Part shown: one piece after another, positions 44,282 through 54,927 of the stretch | Numbering within the stretch: position 1 is the stretch's first letter | Layout: each line of letters starts with the position of its first letter | DNA from: Wurfbainia villosa | Lineage: Eukaryota > Streptophyta > Magnoliopsida > Zingiberales > Zingiberaceae | Length of the DNA stretch: 64,000 nt | Direction: 5' to 3' | Assembly: GCA_025175895.1 (NCBI GenBank) | Contig: CM045992.1 | Coordinates: 116,648,377-116,712,376, forward strand | Notes under the pieces: generated by a model | Databases searched by the model: none | What the model saw: the letters and a program-made list of their open reading frames with translations, nothing else | Told to the model about the DNA's origin: nothing | Program-made: the position numbers and the translations under genes

Positions 44282-44293
44282 TGGTATCAGAGC
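44282..44293 (+). promoter_or_regulatory. Primer binding site of element C
   Basis: TGGTATCAGAGC, the complement of initiator tRNA-Met, two bases after the LTR. Confidence 0.9.
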
Positions 44294-44481
44294 CAGGAGC
44301 GCTATGATTTGGTGAAACCACCAATCTAGCAATTTCTTATATATTTTTTATTATTTTTTGTTTTTTCGAGATTTTAATTTAACTTAAATTCACTCTCCTG
44401 CACTACTAATCCAAGACGAAAGTCTTGGTACATTTTGGTTGTTTTTTTTGCGAGGTACGCGTTTTCTTTTCTTTTGTCTAA

Positions 44482-46110
44482 ATGGCCCATCTCGAAGGGT
44501 TTAGCACCGTTCGACCTCCGTTTTACAACGAACATGACTTCCGTTATTGAAAGGGTTGGATGGAGTGCTTCCTAAAGACCCAAATCGAGATGTGGATCAT
44601 AATCCAAACCGGATTCACGCTTCCTACTAATGAAGTGGGTGAATCGTTGGATTATGATCAATGGACTAATGCCATGAAAAGACAAGTGGAAGCCAACGCC
44701 AAGGTGACCCAAATCCTTCAATGTTGTTTTTCCAAAGAGGAGTTAAACCGCGTCAGCCCCTTCATTAACGCGAAAGATCTATAGACTAAACTCATAGAGC
44801 TACACGAAGGAACCGATGACGCTAAGGTATGTAAACGTGACTTGCTTTTCAATAAGTTGTATAACCTTAAGATGCAGGAACATGAGACGGTGACACAACT
44901 ACATGCCCGTATTCAAGACATCGTCAATAGCTTGCACGCCATTGGACAAAAGGTCGAAAACCAAGACCTTATAAGGTATGCTTTAAATGCTTTCCCTAGG
45001 ACTATCTTGTGGGCATCCATAGTCGATGCCTACAAGGTCTCTAAGGATCTTTCAAAAATTAGATTAGATGTGTTATTTTCTGAATTTGAACTCCATGAAC
45101 AGTCTAATTCAGTTCTCGAGAAAGGTATTGTCCTACTTGCAGGTTCGAAGAAGAAGGTCGTAAACAAATCATCCCCCAAGGAAGAGGACGAGTACGAGTA
45201 CGAGTCAAAGGTAGATCCCAAAATGGAAACCAAACTAGTAAATCTAGTTCATAAGATGATCAAGAGCCGGAGATGACCCGTCAATCAAGGTAAAACTAAA
45301 TCTAAGTCTAATTCGAATTTGAGATGTTTTGAATGCAATAGGTTCGGATACATCAAGTCGGAGTGTCCGAAACTAAAGAACATAGCACCCAAGAAAGCGC
45401 TTAACGCTACTTGGGAAGAATTATCAGAGGAGGAAGACGACAATCTTGTCTTCATGGCCAAGTCGACCGAGCCTGAATAAGACTCTGAACCCGAGGAAGA
45501 GTCTGAGTCTGGATCCGACGATGAGTCATTATTCAAGACAAGCCACGAATACGCATCCAGTTCAAAAGAGTCACTTAAGGTAAGTCGATCTTTGCTTAAC
45601 ACTTTATACAATGTAATTAAATTCTTAACTAGAAAGTTAGGTAAGTCTGAGTCCAAGGTTGAGACCTTAGTTGAGGAGGTTAAACTCTTTAAACACAAGG
45701 TCTCCCTAACCTCTTCAACTAGTCAAGTTCAAGAGGATGACTCAACTCGAGTTGAAAAACTCAAAGTTGAGAACTCACTTTTGAAAAGTCAAGTCGAAGA
45801 CCTTAGGCATATGTTGGAAAGGTTCACTTTGGGATCCAAGGGACTTGACCTTTTACTTGGATCGCAAAGGACCGTGTACAACAAGGTCGGGCTTGGGTTT
45901 AGCTCAAATACAACTAACAAGTCGTATATGTCAATTGTAAGTTGAAATAGAATACATGTCCAAGCATGGGTCTCTAAGACCACTTTGATTTCTCAATTAG
46001 GATCTAACCAGTACTGGGTTTCCAAGGATCAAATCCACTACGTGGAAAGACCGAACCGATTCAATGGTCCAGAGGGAGCTAGTACAAAATTTGTTTGTGC
46101 TATTACTTAG
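44482..46110 (+). pseudogene. gag: gag of element C, broken by stops only
   Basis: SIRE-type Gag of about 540 codons. ATG at 44482 (MAHLEGFSTVRPPFYNEHDF). Capsid motifs match A (LHEGTDDAKV, YNLKMQEHET). A zinc knuckle reads CFECNRFGYIKSEC, with tyrosine in place of histidine. An acidic Ser-rich stretch, a coiled-coil segment (KLKVENSLLKSQVEDLRHML) and a C-terminal SNQYWVSKDQ follow. Stops at 44548, 44782, 45274, 45478 and 45943 are all in one frame. The first two stand where A has tryptophan (TGG to TGA or TAG). No frameshift is visible along the gene. Confidence 0.85.
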
Positions 46111-46674
46111 AATTTGCATGCTTAGGTCTTTTTCTTTTTATTTTTAGAATGGTTAGATAGGAACTATAACTCGTCAACACTTTACAACATAGTACTAGGA
46201 CACGGCGAGATGATAGTACGCTAGGAAAGCGAAGTCTTGTGTGTCCGAGTTAGATAAGGCGTATCTAGCTCGGTGCACTCGACTAAGTGGAACTAGCTGA
46301 AGCTACCTCGTCATATCCTTAACTAGTTAGACCAGGAAGTGATCTTAGGTGAATCAAGTCATTATTTTCTCGAACTTGGCTTTGTCTAAGGAAGTGGTCG
46401 TTGTTCCGATCAAAGAAGGCCTCTGTGCCTCGCGACGGCCTGGAAGTCAATTTCTTGAAAAGGTGACTCGGTGAGCTTAGGGTTAAATCCAAATCTAACC
46501 TAAGGTTGACTAGTTTTGATTCATTAAAATTAATCAAGTAAAATTGAAGTCATCTCACAAGAACACATAAGGATAATGTGTTTGATCATGTAGAAATGGG
46601 TGAGATGATCTAGGACTAATAATCTTCAACCGACCTTTAAATTCCAATATCCGATCCAACTACCTTGTGTGTAG
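46111..46674 (+). other. Conserved spacer between gag and pol of element C
   Basis: About 560 bp with no plus-strand frame over 60 codons. It matches the corresponding region of A (about 2900-3450, reverse complement) at many blocks, such as GAAGTGGTCGTTGTTCCGAT, GATAAGGCGTATCTAGCT and GAGATGATAGTACG. In element D the gag end and protease are separated by only about 30 codons, so the spacer is special to the A/C family. Confidence 0.7.
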
Positions 46675-46680
46675 GATCAA

Positions 46681-48171
46681 TGGATGTTGGACAGTGGGTG
46701 CTCCCGACATATGACCGAAGATCAACTTAAATTTTCGAAGCTTAGATTCAAACGATAAGGATCGGTAGCTTTTGGAAACAACGGCAAGCTCAAAATCATC
46801 GGATCAGGTGATATTGAGCTAAATTCTAATTTCACAATTCATAATGTCTTATTAGTCGAAGATTTTCAATATAATTTACTTAGTGTAAGATAATTGTGTG
46901 ATAATAACTATAAGGTTATATTCTTAGAAAATGAATGCTTAATCAAAACAAATAAAACCTCTAAAACAATACTTAAAGGAACTAGGAATAGCAACATCTA
47001 CACAATTAATTTATCCAACTCCTCAACCAAGTGTCTTATGACACAACAAGAGGAATCCTGGTTGTGGCATCGACGACTCGATCACTCACACCCAAGACTC
47101 GTTCACAAGATGAGTCAGAGTGGCTTAGTCAGAGGTTTGCCCAACCTTAACAACTTAGACAATAAAATTTGTAATGTTTGTCAACAAGGTAAACAACCTA
47201 GGACACAACATCAACTAACTAACCAAGAATGAACCAAAAGTATGCTTGAGCTCATTCATTTGGATCTATTCGATTCTCATAGAGCCAAGTCACTTAATGG
47301 GAGTCAATTTTGCTTAGTCATAATTGATGACTATTCTAGGTTTATCTGGGTTAGGTTCCTTAAACATAAAAGTAATACCTTAGATCAACTCATCAACTTG
47401 TTTAAATTAATCGAAAACGAAAAGAACCTTAAAATTAAAAGACTTAGAAGCAATCTTGGTGGTGAATTCGAAAACCACAGGTTCACAGATTTCTGTAACT
47501 TAAACGGATACCACCATGAATTCTCATGTCCTAGAACCCCACAACAAAATGACCTAGTCGAGCGGAAAAATAGAACTCTACAAGAAGATGTTAGGACCAT
47601 GTTGAACGAATACAACCTACCTAATAGATTTTGGGCAAAAGCCATTAGTATGACTTGTTATGTCCAAAATAGAATTCTTATGGTAAAGAGGCACCTTAAG
47701 ACCTCATACGAAATCTACCATGACAAAGTACCTAGCATTAAATACTTTAGGGTATTTGGATATAAGGTACATATTATAAACACTAAGGATTACCTAGGAA
47801 AGTTCACATCCAAAACCTCCACCGACATCTTTCTAGGATACTCAACTACAAGTAGAGCCTATAGGGTATATAACAATGACACCCTTAAAATTGAGGAAAC
47901 CATCAATGTAGTATTCGACGAAGGACATGAACCTGCAAAATCCATAGTAAAGCCAACTAGCGAACTGATTCATATCAGACTCGACTCTAACCTTGAACTT
48001 GAGTCTAGTATCAATCCTAATCAAAGCCAGTCTAAGATTCAATCAAGTCATCCTATCGACCAAGGGATAGGTGACCCTAACCCAAGTCATTCTAGGATTC
48101 AATCGAGTCATCCTATCGACCAAGTGATAGGTGATCCTAGCCTAGGGGTTCGAACTAGATCATCATATTGA
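46681..48171 (+). pseudogene. Protease and integrase of element C
   Basis: The protease motif WMLDSGCSRHMT (DSG at 46690-46698) is followed by LLSVR and a stop where a glutamine is expected. The pre-integrase zinc motif is SWLWHRRLDH...CNVCQQGK (46894-47200). After a TGA (47230-47232) comes the integrase core LIHLDLFD, VIIDDYSRF, RSNLGGEFEN, QQNDLVERKN. The catalytic aspartate of the RSD motif is asparagine here, so this integrase would be inactive even without the stops. A 60-bp direct repeat (48031-48150) duplicates the SHPIDQxIGD segment near the end. The frame ends with TGA at 48169. Confidence 0.85.
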
Positions 48172-48255
48172 AATCTTAGTCAAATCTCCTTGATTTAGAA
48201 AATCGAACCCAAAACCATTGAACAAACTCTTCTTGATCCCGATTGGATTATTGCA

Positions 48256-49092
48256 ATGCAAGAAGAGCAAGTTCAATTTACTAGGAATGAAGTTTGGGAA
48301 TTAGTACCACCACCTAAAGATAAATCAATTATTGGAACAAGGTGGGTCTTCCGAAACAAACTTGATGACAAAGGTGAAGTAGTTAGAAACAAAGCGAGAT
48401 TGGTCGCGAAAGGGTTTAGCCAAATAGAAGGGTTAGATTACGATGAAACCTATGCCCCCGTAGCTAGATTAGAATCTATTATAATGTTGTTGGCATACGC
48501 TGCACATCGAGGATTTATATTGTTTCTAATGGATGTCAAGTCAGTGTTTTTGAATGAACTTATTAAGGAAGAAGTGTATGTTAGTCAACCCCCAGGATTT
48601 GAAAGCTTAGATAAACCCGACCATGTGTTTAAACTCAAGAAAGCTTTATATGGACTAAAACAAGCTCCTAGAGCTTGGTATGAGAGGATTTCTGTATACC
48701 TTAAGTCCAAAGGGTTTAGCCAAGGCTTAGTCGACCCGACCCTTTTCGTAAAATCCGTAGGCAAAGAAATTTTTATAGCTCAAGTCTATGTAGATGACAT
48801 AATTTTTGGAACAACTAATTCAATCCTACTAAACGAATTAATTTCATTCATGGAAAGTGAATTTGAAATGAACTTAGTAGAAGAATGACATTTATTTCTA
48901 GGATTACAAATTAAGCAAACTAAAGAAGGAATTTATTTACATCAACAAAAATATACTAAGGAATTAATTTACCGATTCAGAATGAAAAATGCTAAAATCT
49001 TTAATACACCCATGGCTACAAATGTTAATATAGGAGAAGATGTAGACGGAAAACCTATTGACCTAAGGTACTATAGGAGCGCAATAGGGAGT
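48256..49092 (+). pseudogene. Reverse transcriptase and start of RNase H of element C
   Basis: Same frame as the integrase. Motifs: IGTRWVFRNKLDDKGEVVRN, YAPVARLESI, LMDVKSVFLNELIKEEVYV, YGLKQAPRAWYERI, and the catalytic VYVDDIIFG (48787-48815). A TGA at 48886 interrupts it where tryptophan or similar is expected before HLFLGLQIKQTKEG. The frame reads on to LRYYRSAIGS at 49091, where element D begins. This would copy the RNA into cDNA. Confidence 0.85.
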
Positions 49093-51403
49093 TGTTGGAG
49101 CTGATACTCCAAGATATATTTTGGTGTTTGACAAACATTTCAGTAAACCAAGTTTAGGCAAGTAAACCAAGTTTAGGTAAGTACAGAGTCTTGGGATTGG
49201 GGTTTCAAATTCCAGGGTAGTAAGATAAGTTCCCGAAAATTCTAGGGCAATTTGAAGAGTTGCCAGGGAAGTTTTGATTCGTTCCAGGGCGATTTTGTAT
49301 AGTTTGCCAAGGCAGTTTGATTGTCGAGCGATTTGCCATGGCGGTTTGGCTGATCGCCATGGCGCTTAATTGCCGAAGCGCGATTAAGTTGCGAAGCGGT
49401 CAGCTAGGCGAGTTATTTTCGAGCGATTTGACACTGCGCTAGAAAGATTCCAGGGTTGTTTGATGCGCTAGAAAGCTTCCAGGACAGTTTGACACTGCGC
49501 TAGAAAGCTTCCAGGGTTGTTTTCCAAGGCAGTTTGACACTGTGCTAGAAAGCTTCCAGGGCAATTTTTTCAGGGCAGTTTGACACTGCGCTAGAAAGCT
49601 TCCAGGGCAGTTTTTCTAGGACAGTTTGACACTGCGCTAGAAAGTCTCCAGAGTAGTTTGACTGCTCTAAAGCTTTCAAGGTGTTTTAACCTAACTCTCG
49701 AGCAGTTGGTTAACTCCCGGGTAGTTGGCTATCTTCCGAACACTCAGTTTATCTACTGAGCAAATCTAAGTATACGATAAACTGAAGGAAACTTGGAGTA
49801 TCCTGAAGGGTAAGGGATGGTAGATGGGAAAATTCCAAGGGTGGAACCTTGGTGAAAAGTCCAAGATGGATAATTCCTTGGCAGAGGGAAAATCCAAGGG
49901 TGGACCCTTGGTGAAAAGTTCAAGATGGATAATTCCTTGGCAGAGGGAAAATCCAAGGGTGGACCCTTGGTGAAAAGTCCAAGATGTGTAATTCCTTGGC
50001 AGAAATTCCTTGTGGAAGTGGCAAGGTGAAAAGTCCAAGAGTGGTTGAAGGCCGAAGTCTTGGCAAGTAAAGGGTCTCTGGGTAGAGTCTTTACTAGGCG
50101 TGTCTAAGTCTTAGAGTTGACTGAAACAGATAGGTCATGAGGACAACAATGAGCTGACACCTCAGCTGCTGCCCTTACTACTCTCATGAGTTGGACCAAT
50201 CACAGCCTGCAACCAGCACAAATAGATGGAACTTAACATGCTGCAAAAAAGAGTAGCAGTCAAGGCAGCACCTCAACTAATACCAGGCTGGAACGCACAG
50301 AGCCAAGCCTCGACCATTAGTTTGACTACAGCGAGCGACTCATCTGGCAGCGGTTAGCCTTAGCGTCGAGCGTGCCTCGGCCCGGTCTCTGGCCAAAGTG
50401 AGCAGATGCAAGGGGACTCAAGCGATGTCTCGGACAAGAGAAAACTCGCCATTTACATTAGCGGTGAGCCTCCACCTCGGTGCCGCTAAATAAGCCAAAC
50501 ACGAGGCAAGCTCGACTGGGGCCTCGACTGTTGGGAACTGTAGTCGCAATTTTGGCAAGAAATCCTATCTGTTTCGATGCGTGGATGAGCTCCAACGGTA
50601 TAATTCAAATTCCAATGATTAACCAAGGATTTCGCCGTAGAGATGGATGTTCAAGCTCACACGTGGTGGGTCGAGAGAAGGCTTTGGATGGGTGGTATTC
50701 TATAAAACCCATACAATTCTACGATCACCGTGATGCAACCGAACTTGCACTGAAAGTACTCTAATCTCGCTGCAACAAGTCTTCAATTCTCATGTCTTCT
50801 GCCTCCAACGCAACTAACTATTGGGCGATATACTTCCTAAGGCTCTAGATCTTCATCTTTCAAAGTTGGGTGTTCTTCTTTCTGTGCTGACACAGCTACC
50901 ACAATTTGGGCATTGTGATCATCTCACCTTCTGCTTCCACTACTACAAGTCTCGTCCATTAGCATCCCGGCAAATCTGATCACGATGAGGCAGTAAACTT
51001 TCTGATCTATAAATTTTAATTTATAGTCTTTATCCTGTTGGTACATTCTTAAATCTATTGAGAAAAATCTGAATTTGCTGTAATCTATAATCTGTAAAAG
51101 TTTCCTAAGAGATTTCTCCACCTTCGAAGCGTAGCTTCGAAAAGGAGAAAGATAGTGGTAGGCCTTGGACTAGCAACTCTAGGAGAGAGCTGTGAACCAA
51201 GTAAAAAACTGAACGTGTCTTCTCTCTTTGTGTTGCTTTATATTCTGCTCTATGTTGTTTTGTTTTTTGCATGCACTTGTTGTGTTTGTGAAAGAAAAAG
51301 GTTTCTTCGATTACTGATTAATTTTCCACTGTGGTTTCTCGTTTACTTTGATAATTTTTTTAAGTAGGGGTGCCCCCCCTTTCTTGCATACACGATCCTA
51401 TCA
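49093..51403 (+). repeat. 5' LTR of element D
   Basis: About 2.3 kb, TGTTGGAGCTGATAC to GATCCTATCA. Two repeat zones: units with GACACTGCGCTAGAAAGCTT (49427-49680), and a 59-bp tandem repeat starting at 49852, 49911 and 49970 (GTGAAAAGTCCAAGATGG). TATA box TATAAAA at 50701-50707. TTTCTCCACCTTCGAAG and GTGAACCAAGTAAAAAA are shared with the solo LTR at 8928-10530. Frames such as 50480-50764 are LTR sequence. Confidence 0.85.
49852..50030. repeat. 59-bp tandem repeat in the D LTR
   Basis: Two full copies and one partial, starting at 49852, 49911 and 49970, nearly identical. Each has AAAAGTCCAAGATGG, AATTCCTTGGCAGAGGGAAA and TCCAAGGGTGGACCCTTGG. The last block is itself a palindrome (CCAAGGGT/ACCCTTGG). 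Confidence 0.85.
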
Positions 51404-51405
51404 AG

Positions 51406-51417
51406 TGGTATCAGAGC
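51406..51417 (+). promoter_or_regulatory. Primer binding site of element D
   Basis: TGGTATCAGAGC, two bases after the LTR end, complementary to initiator tRNA-Met. Confidence 0.9.
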
Positions 51418-51459
51418 AAGGGCTCTAATTACCCGGTTTAACAACCGAAGAGTCTAACT

Positions 51460-52990
51460 ATGCAAGAGGGTTACAGTACAAACCGACCTCCATTTTTTGA
51501 TGGAACGAATTTCTAATACTGGAAAAGTCGGATGGAGTACTATCTCATGACTAAGATAGAAATGTAGTTCTTCGTCACGGAGGGTTTCATCACTCCAGTG
51601 GATGAAGTAGGTAAGGTCTTAGGGTCTGCTCTTTGGACAAATGAGCAAAAGCGCAAGGCACAGGCTAACGCCAAAGCAACTGTAACATTACATGCGGCCT
51701 GGCAAAGGAACAACTTAATAAAGTTGGGCCTTTCGTGATCTACAAGACACTGTGAAATAAGTTGCTTGTGCGAGGGTACCGAGAGGCTCATTATAGCCAA
51801 GAGACTTATTCCTAAGCCAACTCCAGAATTTCACTATGAAGGACACTGAGACTGTCAGTGAACTTCATGGGAGATTCAAGGAGTTGTTGAACGGTCTCCA
51901 CTCTATTGGAGAGAGTATTGAGAACCGTGATTTAATCAGATATGTACTCAAGTCCTTTTCCAGAAATGTCTTATGGTCATCCATGGTGGATTCCTATAAG
52001 GTATCAAGGGATCTATCAATTGTCAAAATAGATTAACTATTTTGTGAAATGGAATTGCATGAACAGGCTAACAAAGGTCAAAAAGAGAAGGGTATGGCTT
52101 TGCTTGCAGGTGATCAAAGCAAGGAGGGAAAGAAAAAGGAGAAGAAGAAGGAGCTGCCTTCATCCTCGAGCATGGAGTCAGATGGAGATGACGAGTCCTC
52201 CTCCAGTGAGATGGCCAACTTTGTGAGGATGATGATGAGGAGAAGCAGGAGATTCAGCAAAAAGAAAGGTAAGCAAGTTGATAATGGAATTGATAAATCT
52301 AATATAGTGTGTTATGAATGCAGCAAGAAAGGACACTTCAAGAATGAGTGTCCTCGTCTCAAGAAGGAGGAAAAGAGAAGAAGACGAAAGGCGTTGAGAG
52401 CAACATGGGATGAGTCATCCTCCGAATCATTGGAAGAAGACAAGGAGGATGAGGCCGGACGACACATTGCACTAATGGCACTGGAGGACTCTGGGATAGA
52501 TTCAAATTCAGAGGAGGAATCATCATCAACGGATGATGATCAGGTAAACTCAGAACTGGAAGACTGTTATAAAACCATTGCCTATTTAAATGATATGTTA
52601 GATAAATCTAAATGTAAAATAAAACCTTTAAAATTTGAATTAGCACATTTCAAAAATCGTAAGGAGCATGCCGTAGAATTTAGTGATGATACTTCCAAAA
52701 TTAAGGATGAAAACAGAATCTTGAGAGCACATGTGAATGATCTCAAGTGTACTCTTGAGAAGTTTAGTTCTAGCTCTCGAACACTGAACATGATTCTAGA
52801 ATCTCAGCGGGTTGTTTACAATAAAGCCGGAATAGGTTATTGACCTAGGCAGCAAGAACGTAGCTTTATTTCTTTAGTCTCTAGAATTCCTGGTAGCAAG
52901 AAAATGTCTAAGGCCTGGATTTCGAGGAAATACATTTTGGAAGCTAAAGGACCCAATATTTGGGTTCCGAAATGCTCTATTTTTCGTGTT
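51460..52990 (+). pseudogene. gag: gag of element D, broken
   Basis: ATG at 51460 (MQEGYSTNRPPFFDGTNF), with a stop in place of a codon before YWKSRMEYYL and further stops and a frameshift to 51835. Open pieces at 51836-52036 and 52049-52843 carry ETVSELHGRFKELLNGLHSI, an intact zinc knuckle CYECSKKGHFKNEC (near 52312-52353), an acidic linker and a coiled coil. The end ISRKYILEAKGPNIWVPKCS is the usual SIRE Gag C-terminus and leads in about 30 codons to protease. Confidence 0.85.
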
Positions 52991-53024
52991 TAGCATGTAT
53001 CAATTAAGGGGGAGTGTCCATCGA

Positions 53025-54631
53025 CCTGGTTTGTAGATATTGGATGCTCCAAACATATGACTAGCGACACATCGCTATTATCCACGCTGGAAAACAAAAG
53101 TAGAGGTACGGTTTCATTTGGAAATAGCAATAGATTAAAAGTTGTAGGTATAGGAGATATTCATGTTTCAGAGTCTTTCATGATTAAAAATGTATTGTTA
53201 GTTAAGAATATGTCATTTAATTTATTAAGTGTGAGTCAGTTGTGTGATGCTGGATATAGAGTTGAATTTAATTCGACTTAATGTCTAGTAAAACACAACA
53301 GCTCAGATAATACCGTGTTAGTAGGGATTTGAAAGGAAAACATATATCAAGTGTCCTTTGATAATGCTACTAATCTTTCTACCAAGTGTTTTGTATCTAG
53401 AACAGATGAGTCATGGCTATGGCATAGAAGGCTCGCGCATGTCAACCTGAAGAACCTAAGAAGACTAGCTGGGAAAGAGCTGGTGAGAGGACTGCCGCTA
53501 CTCAAGTTTCAAAAAGACGGGTTATGTGATGCCTGTCAAAAAGGTAAGTAGAAGAGGGCCTCACACAAGCCCAAAAACATTGTGAGTACCTCTAAAGCTT
53601 TAGATTTACTACATTTAGATCTGTTTGATTGTAGAACTATTAAATCTCTTAATGGTAGCAGATACTGTTTAGTAATTGTTGATGATTACACTAGATATAC
53701 TTGGACGTTTTTCTTGAAACATAAAAATGAAACTCTTGATATTTTTATCTCTTTTAGTAAAAGAATTGAAAATGAGAAAAACACAACCGTTAAAACCCTT
53801 AGGAGTGATCATGGAGGGGAATTTGAAAACACCCGGTTTAAGGATTATTGTTTAGAAAAAGGGTATAGGTACGAATTTTCAGTTCCAAGAACACCCCAAC
53901 AGAATGGTGTTATGGAAAGGAAAAATTGAGTCTTACAAGAAGCTACTAAGAGCATGCTCAATGAGTATGCTCTTCCAAGCTACTTGTGGGTCGAAGCCAT
54001 TAGCACAACCCGTTATGTTCAGAACAGGGTGCTAATACATAGGTTTCTAGGCAAAACCTCGCATGAACTCTGGTTTGGAAAACCACCTACAGTTAAGCAT
54101 CTTAGGGTGTTTGGTTGCAAGGTGTTTATTCTAAATACCAGAGATCATCTAGGAAAATTCACGGCTAAAGTTGATGAAGGTATTCTTGTCGGATACTCTT
54201 CTGTTAGTAAAACATATAGAATCTATAATAAAAAATCAAAATTAGTTGAAGAGTCATCTGATGTCATCTTTGAAGAGGGTAATAAATCCGATGATACCCA
54301 AAGAATTAGTGAAGAAATTGATTTTGGAATGGAGAAGATCAAATTGAGAGAAAACAACGAAGTAGGGGGAGTTAAAGTCGAATCTGATGATGAAAAGCCT
54401 AAGTTACAAGGGTCATTACTTGAAGATGTATCAAACGACCAAATACTTGAAACATTTCAAGCACCAAGATCTAGTAGGGCTAGCATCAGTCATCCCCACG
54501 ATCAGATTATTGGGGAACTTCAACAAGGGGTGAGGATCAGATCATCCTTTAGGAACGAAGGGGTTGAAGTTGCACTCATCTCAAAAATTGAACCTAAGGT
54601 AGTGGAAGAAGCCTTGCTCGATCCTGATTAG
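53025..54631 (+). pseudogene. Protease and integrase of element D
   Basis: Protease WFVDIGCSKHMT: the catalytic D-S/T-G is D-I-G (53036-53044). Then MSFNLLSVSQLCDAGY, the pre-integrase motif SWLWHRRLAH...CDACQKGK (53351-53551), and the core LDLLHLDLFD, VIVDDYTRYTW, RSDHGGEFEN, QQNGVMERKN, in which the catalytic Asp, Asp and Glu are all present. A stop follows ERKN (53927-53929). The C-terminal part (53954-54631) is open, with YVQNRVLIHRFLGKTSHELW and ending SRASISHPHDQIIGELQQGV followed by RIRSSFRNEG and a stop at 54629. Confidence 0.85.
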
Positions 54632-54640
54632 ATCTTAGCA

Positions 54641-54927
54641 ATGCAAGATGAGTTAGGACAATTCGAAAGAAACCAAGTATGGGACTTAGTTCCGAGACCG
54701 GAAGAAGTCTCCATAATTGGTACAAAATGGGTGTTTAGAAACAAAATGAATAATAAGGGAGAAATTATAAAAAACAAAGAAAGGTTAGTTGCTAAAGGCT
54801 ATAACCAAATTGAAGGATTGTATTATGAAGAGACGTACGCCCCTGTAGCACGTCTAGAGTCCATAAGGCTTATGCTAGCATTTGCTGCATATAAAGGCTT
54901 CAAATTATACCAAATGGATGTGAAGTC
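54641..54927 (+). pseudogene. Reverse transcriptase of element D, first part
   Basis: IIGTKWVFRNKMNNKGEIIK, YAPVARLESIRLMLAFAAYK and YQMDVKS, up to the AAGTC duplication (54923-54927). Continues at 61891 with AFLNG. The last residues of the open frame here (EGDPWKLEGG) are element E sequence. Confidence 0.9.

Larger units (their letters stand above)
43208..49092 (+). mobile_element. Element C: SIRE-type copia retrotransposon, left part
   Basis: 5' LTR 43208-44279, primer site 44282-44293, gag 44482-46110, a 0.56-kb non-coding spacer, and pol from 46681. The element is interrupted in RNase H at 49092/49093 by the LTR of element D. The remainder and the 3' LTR lie outside the window. Gag and pol are in one frame with no frameshift and are inactivated only by stop codons. 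The LTR, gag and spacer are shared with element A. Confidence 0.9.
49093..54927 (+). mobile_element. Element D: SIRE-type copia retrotransposon, first part
   Basis: 5' LTR 49093-51403, primer site 51406-51417, gag, protease, integrase and the first part of reverse transcriptase. It is interrupted by element E at 54927/54928 and resumes at 61891-62497. Inserted in the RNase H region of C after GGAGT (49088-49092); the second copy of that duplication is outside the window. Many stops and some frameshifts make it inactive. Confidence 0.9.
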
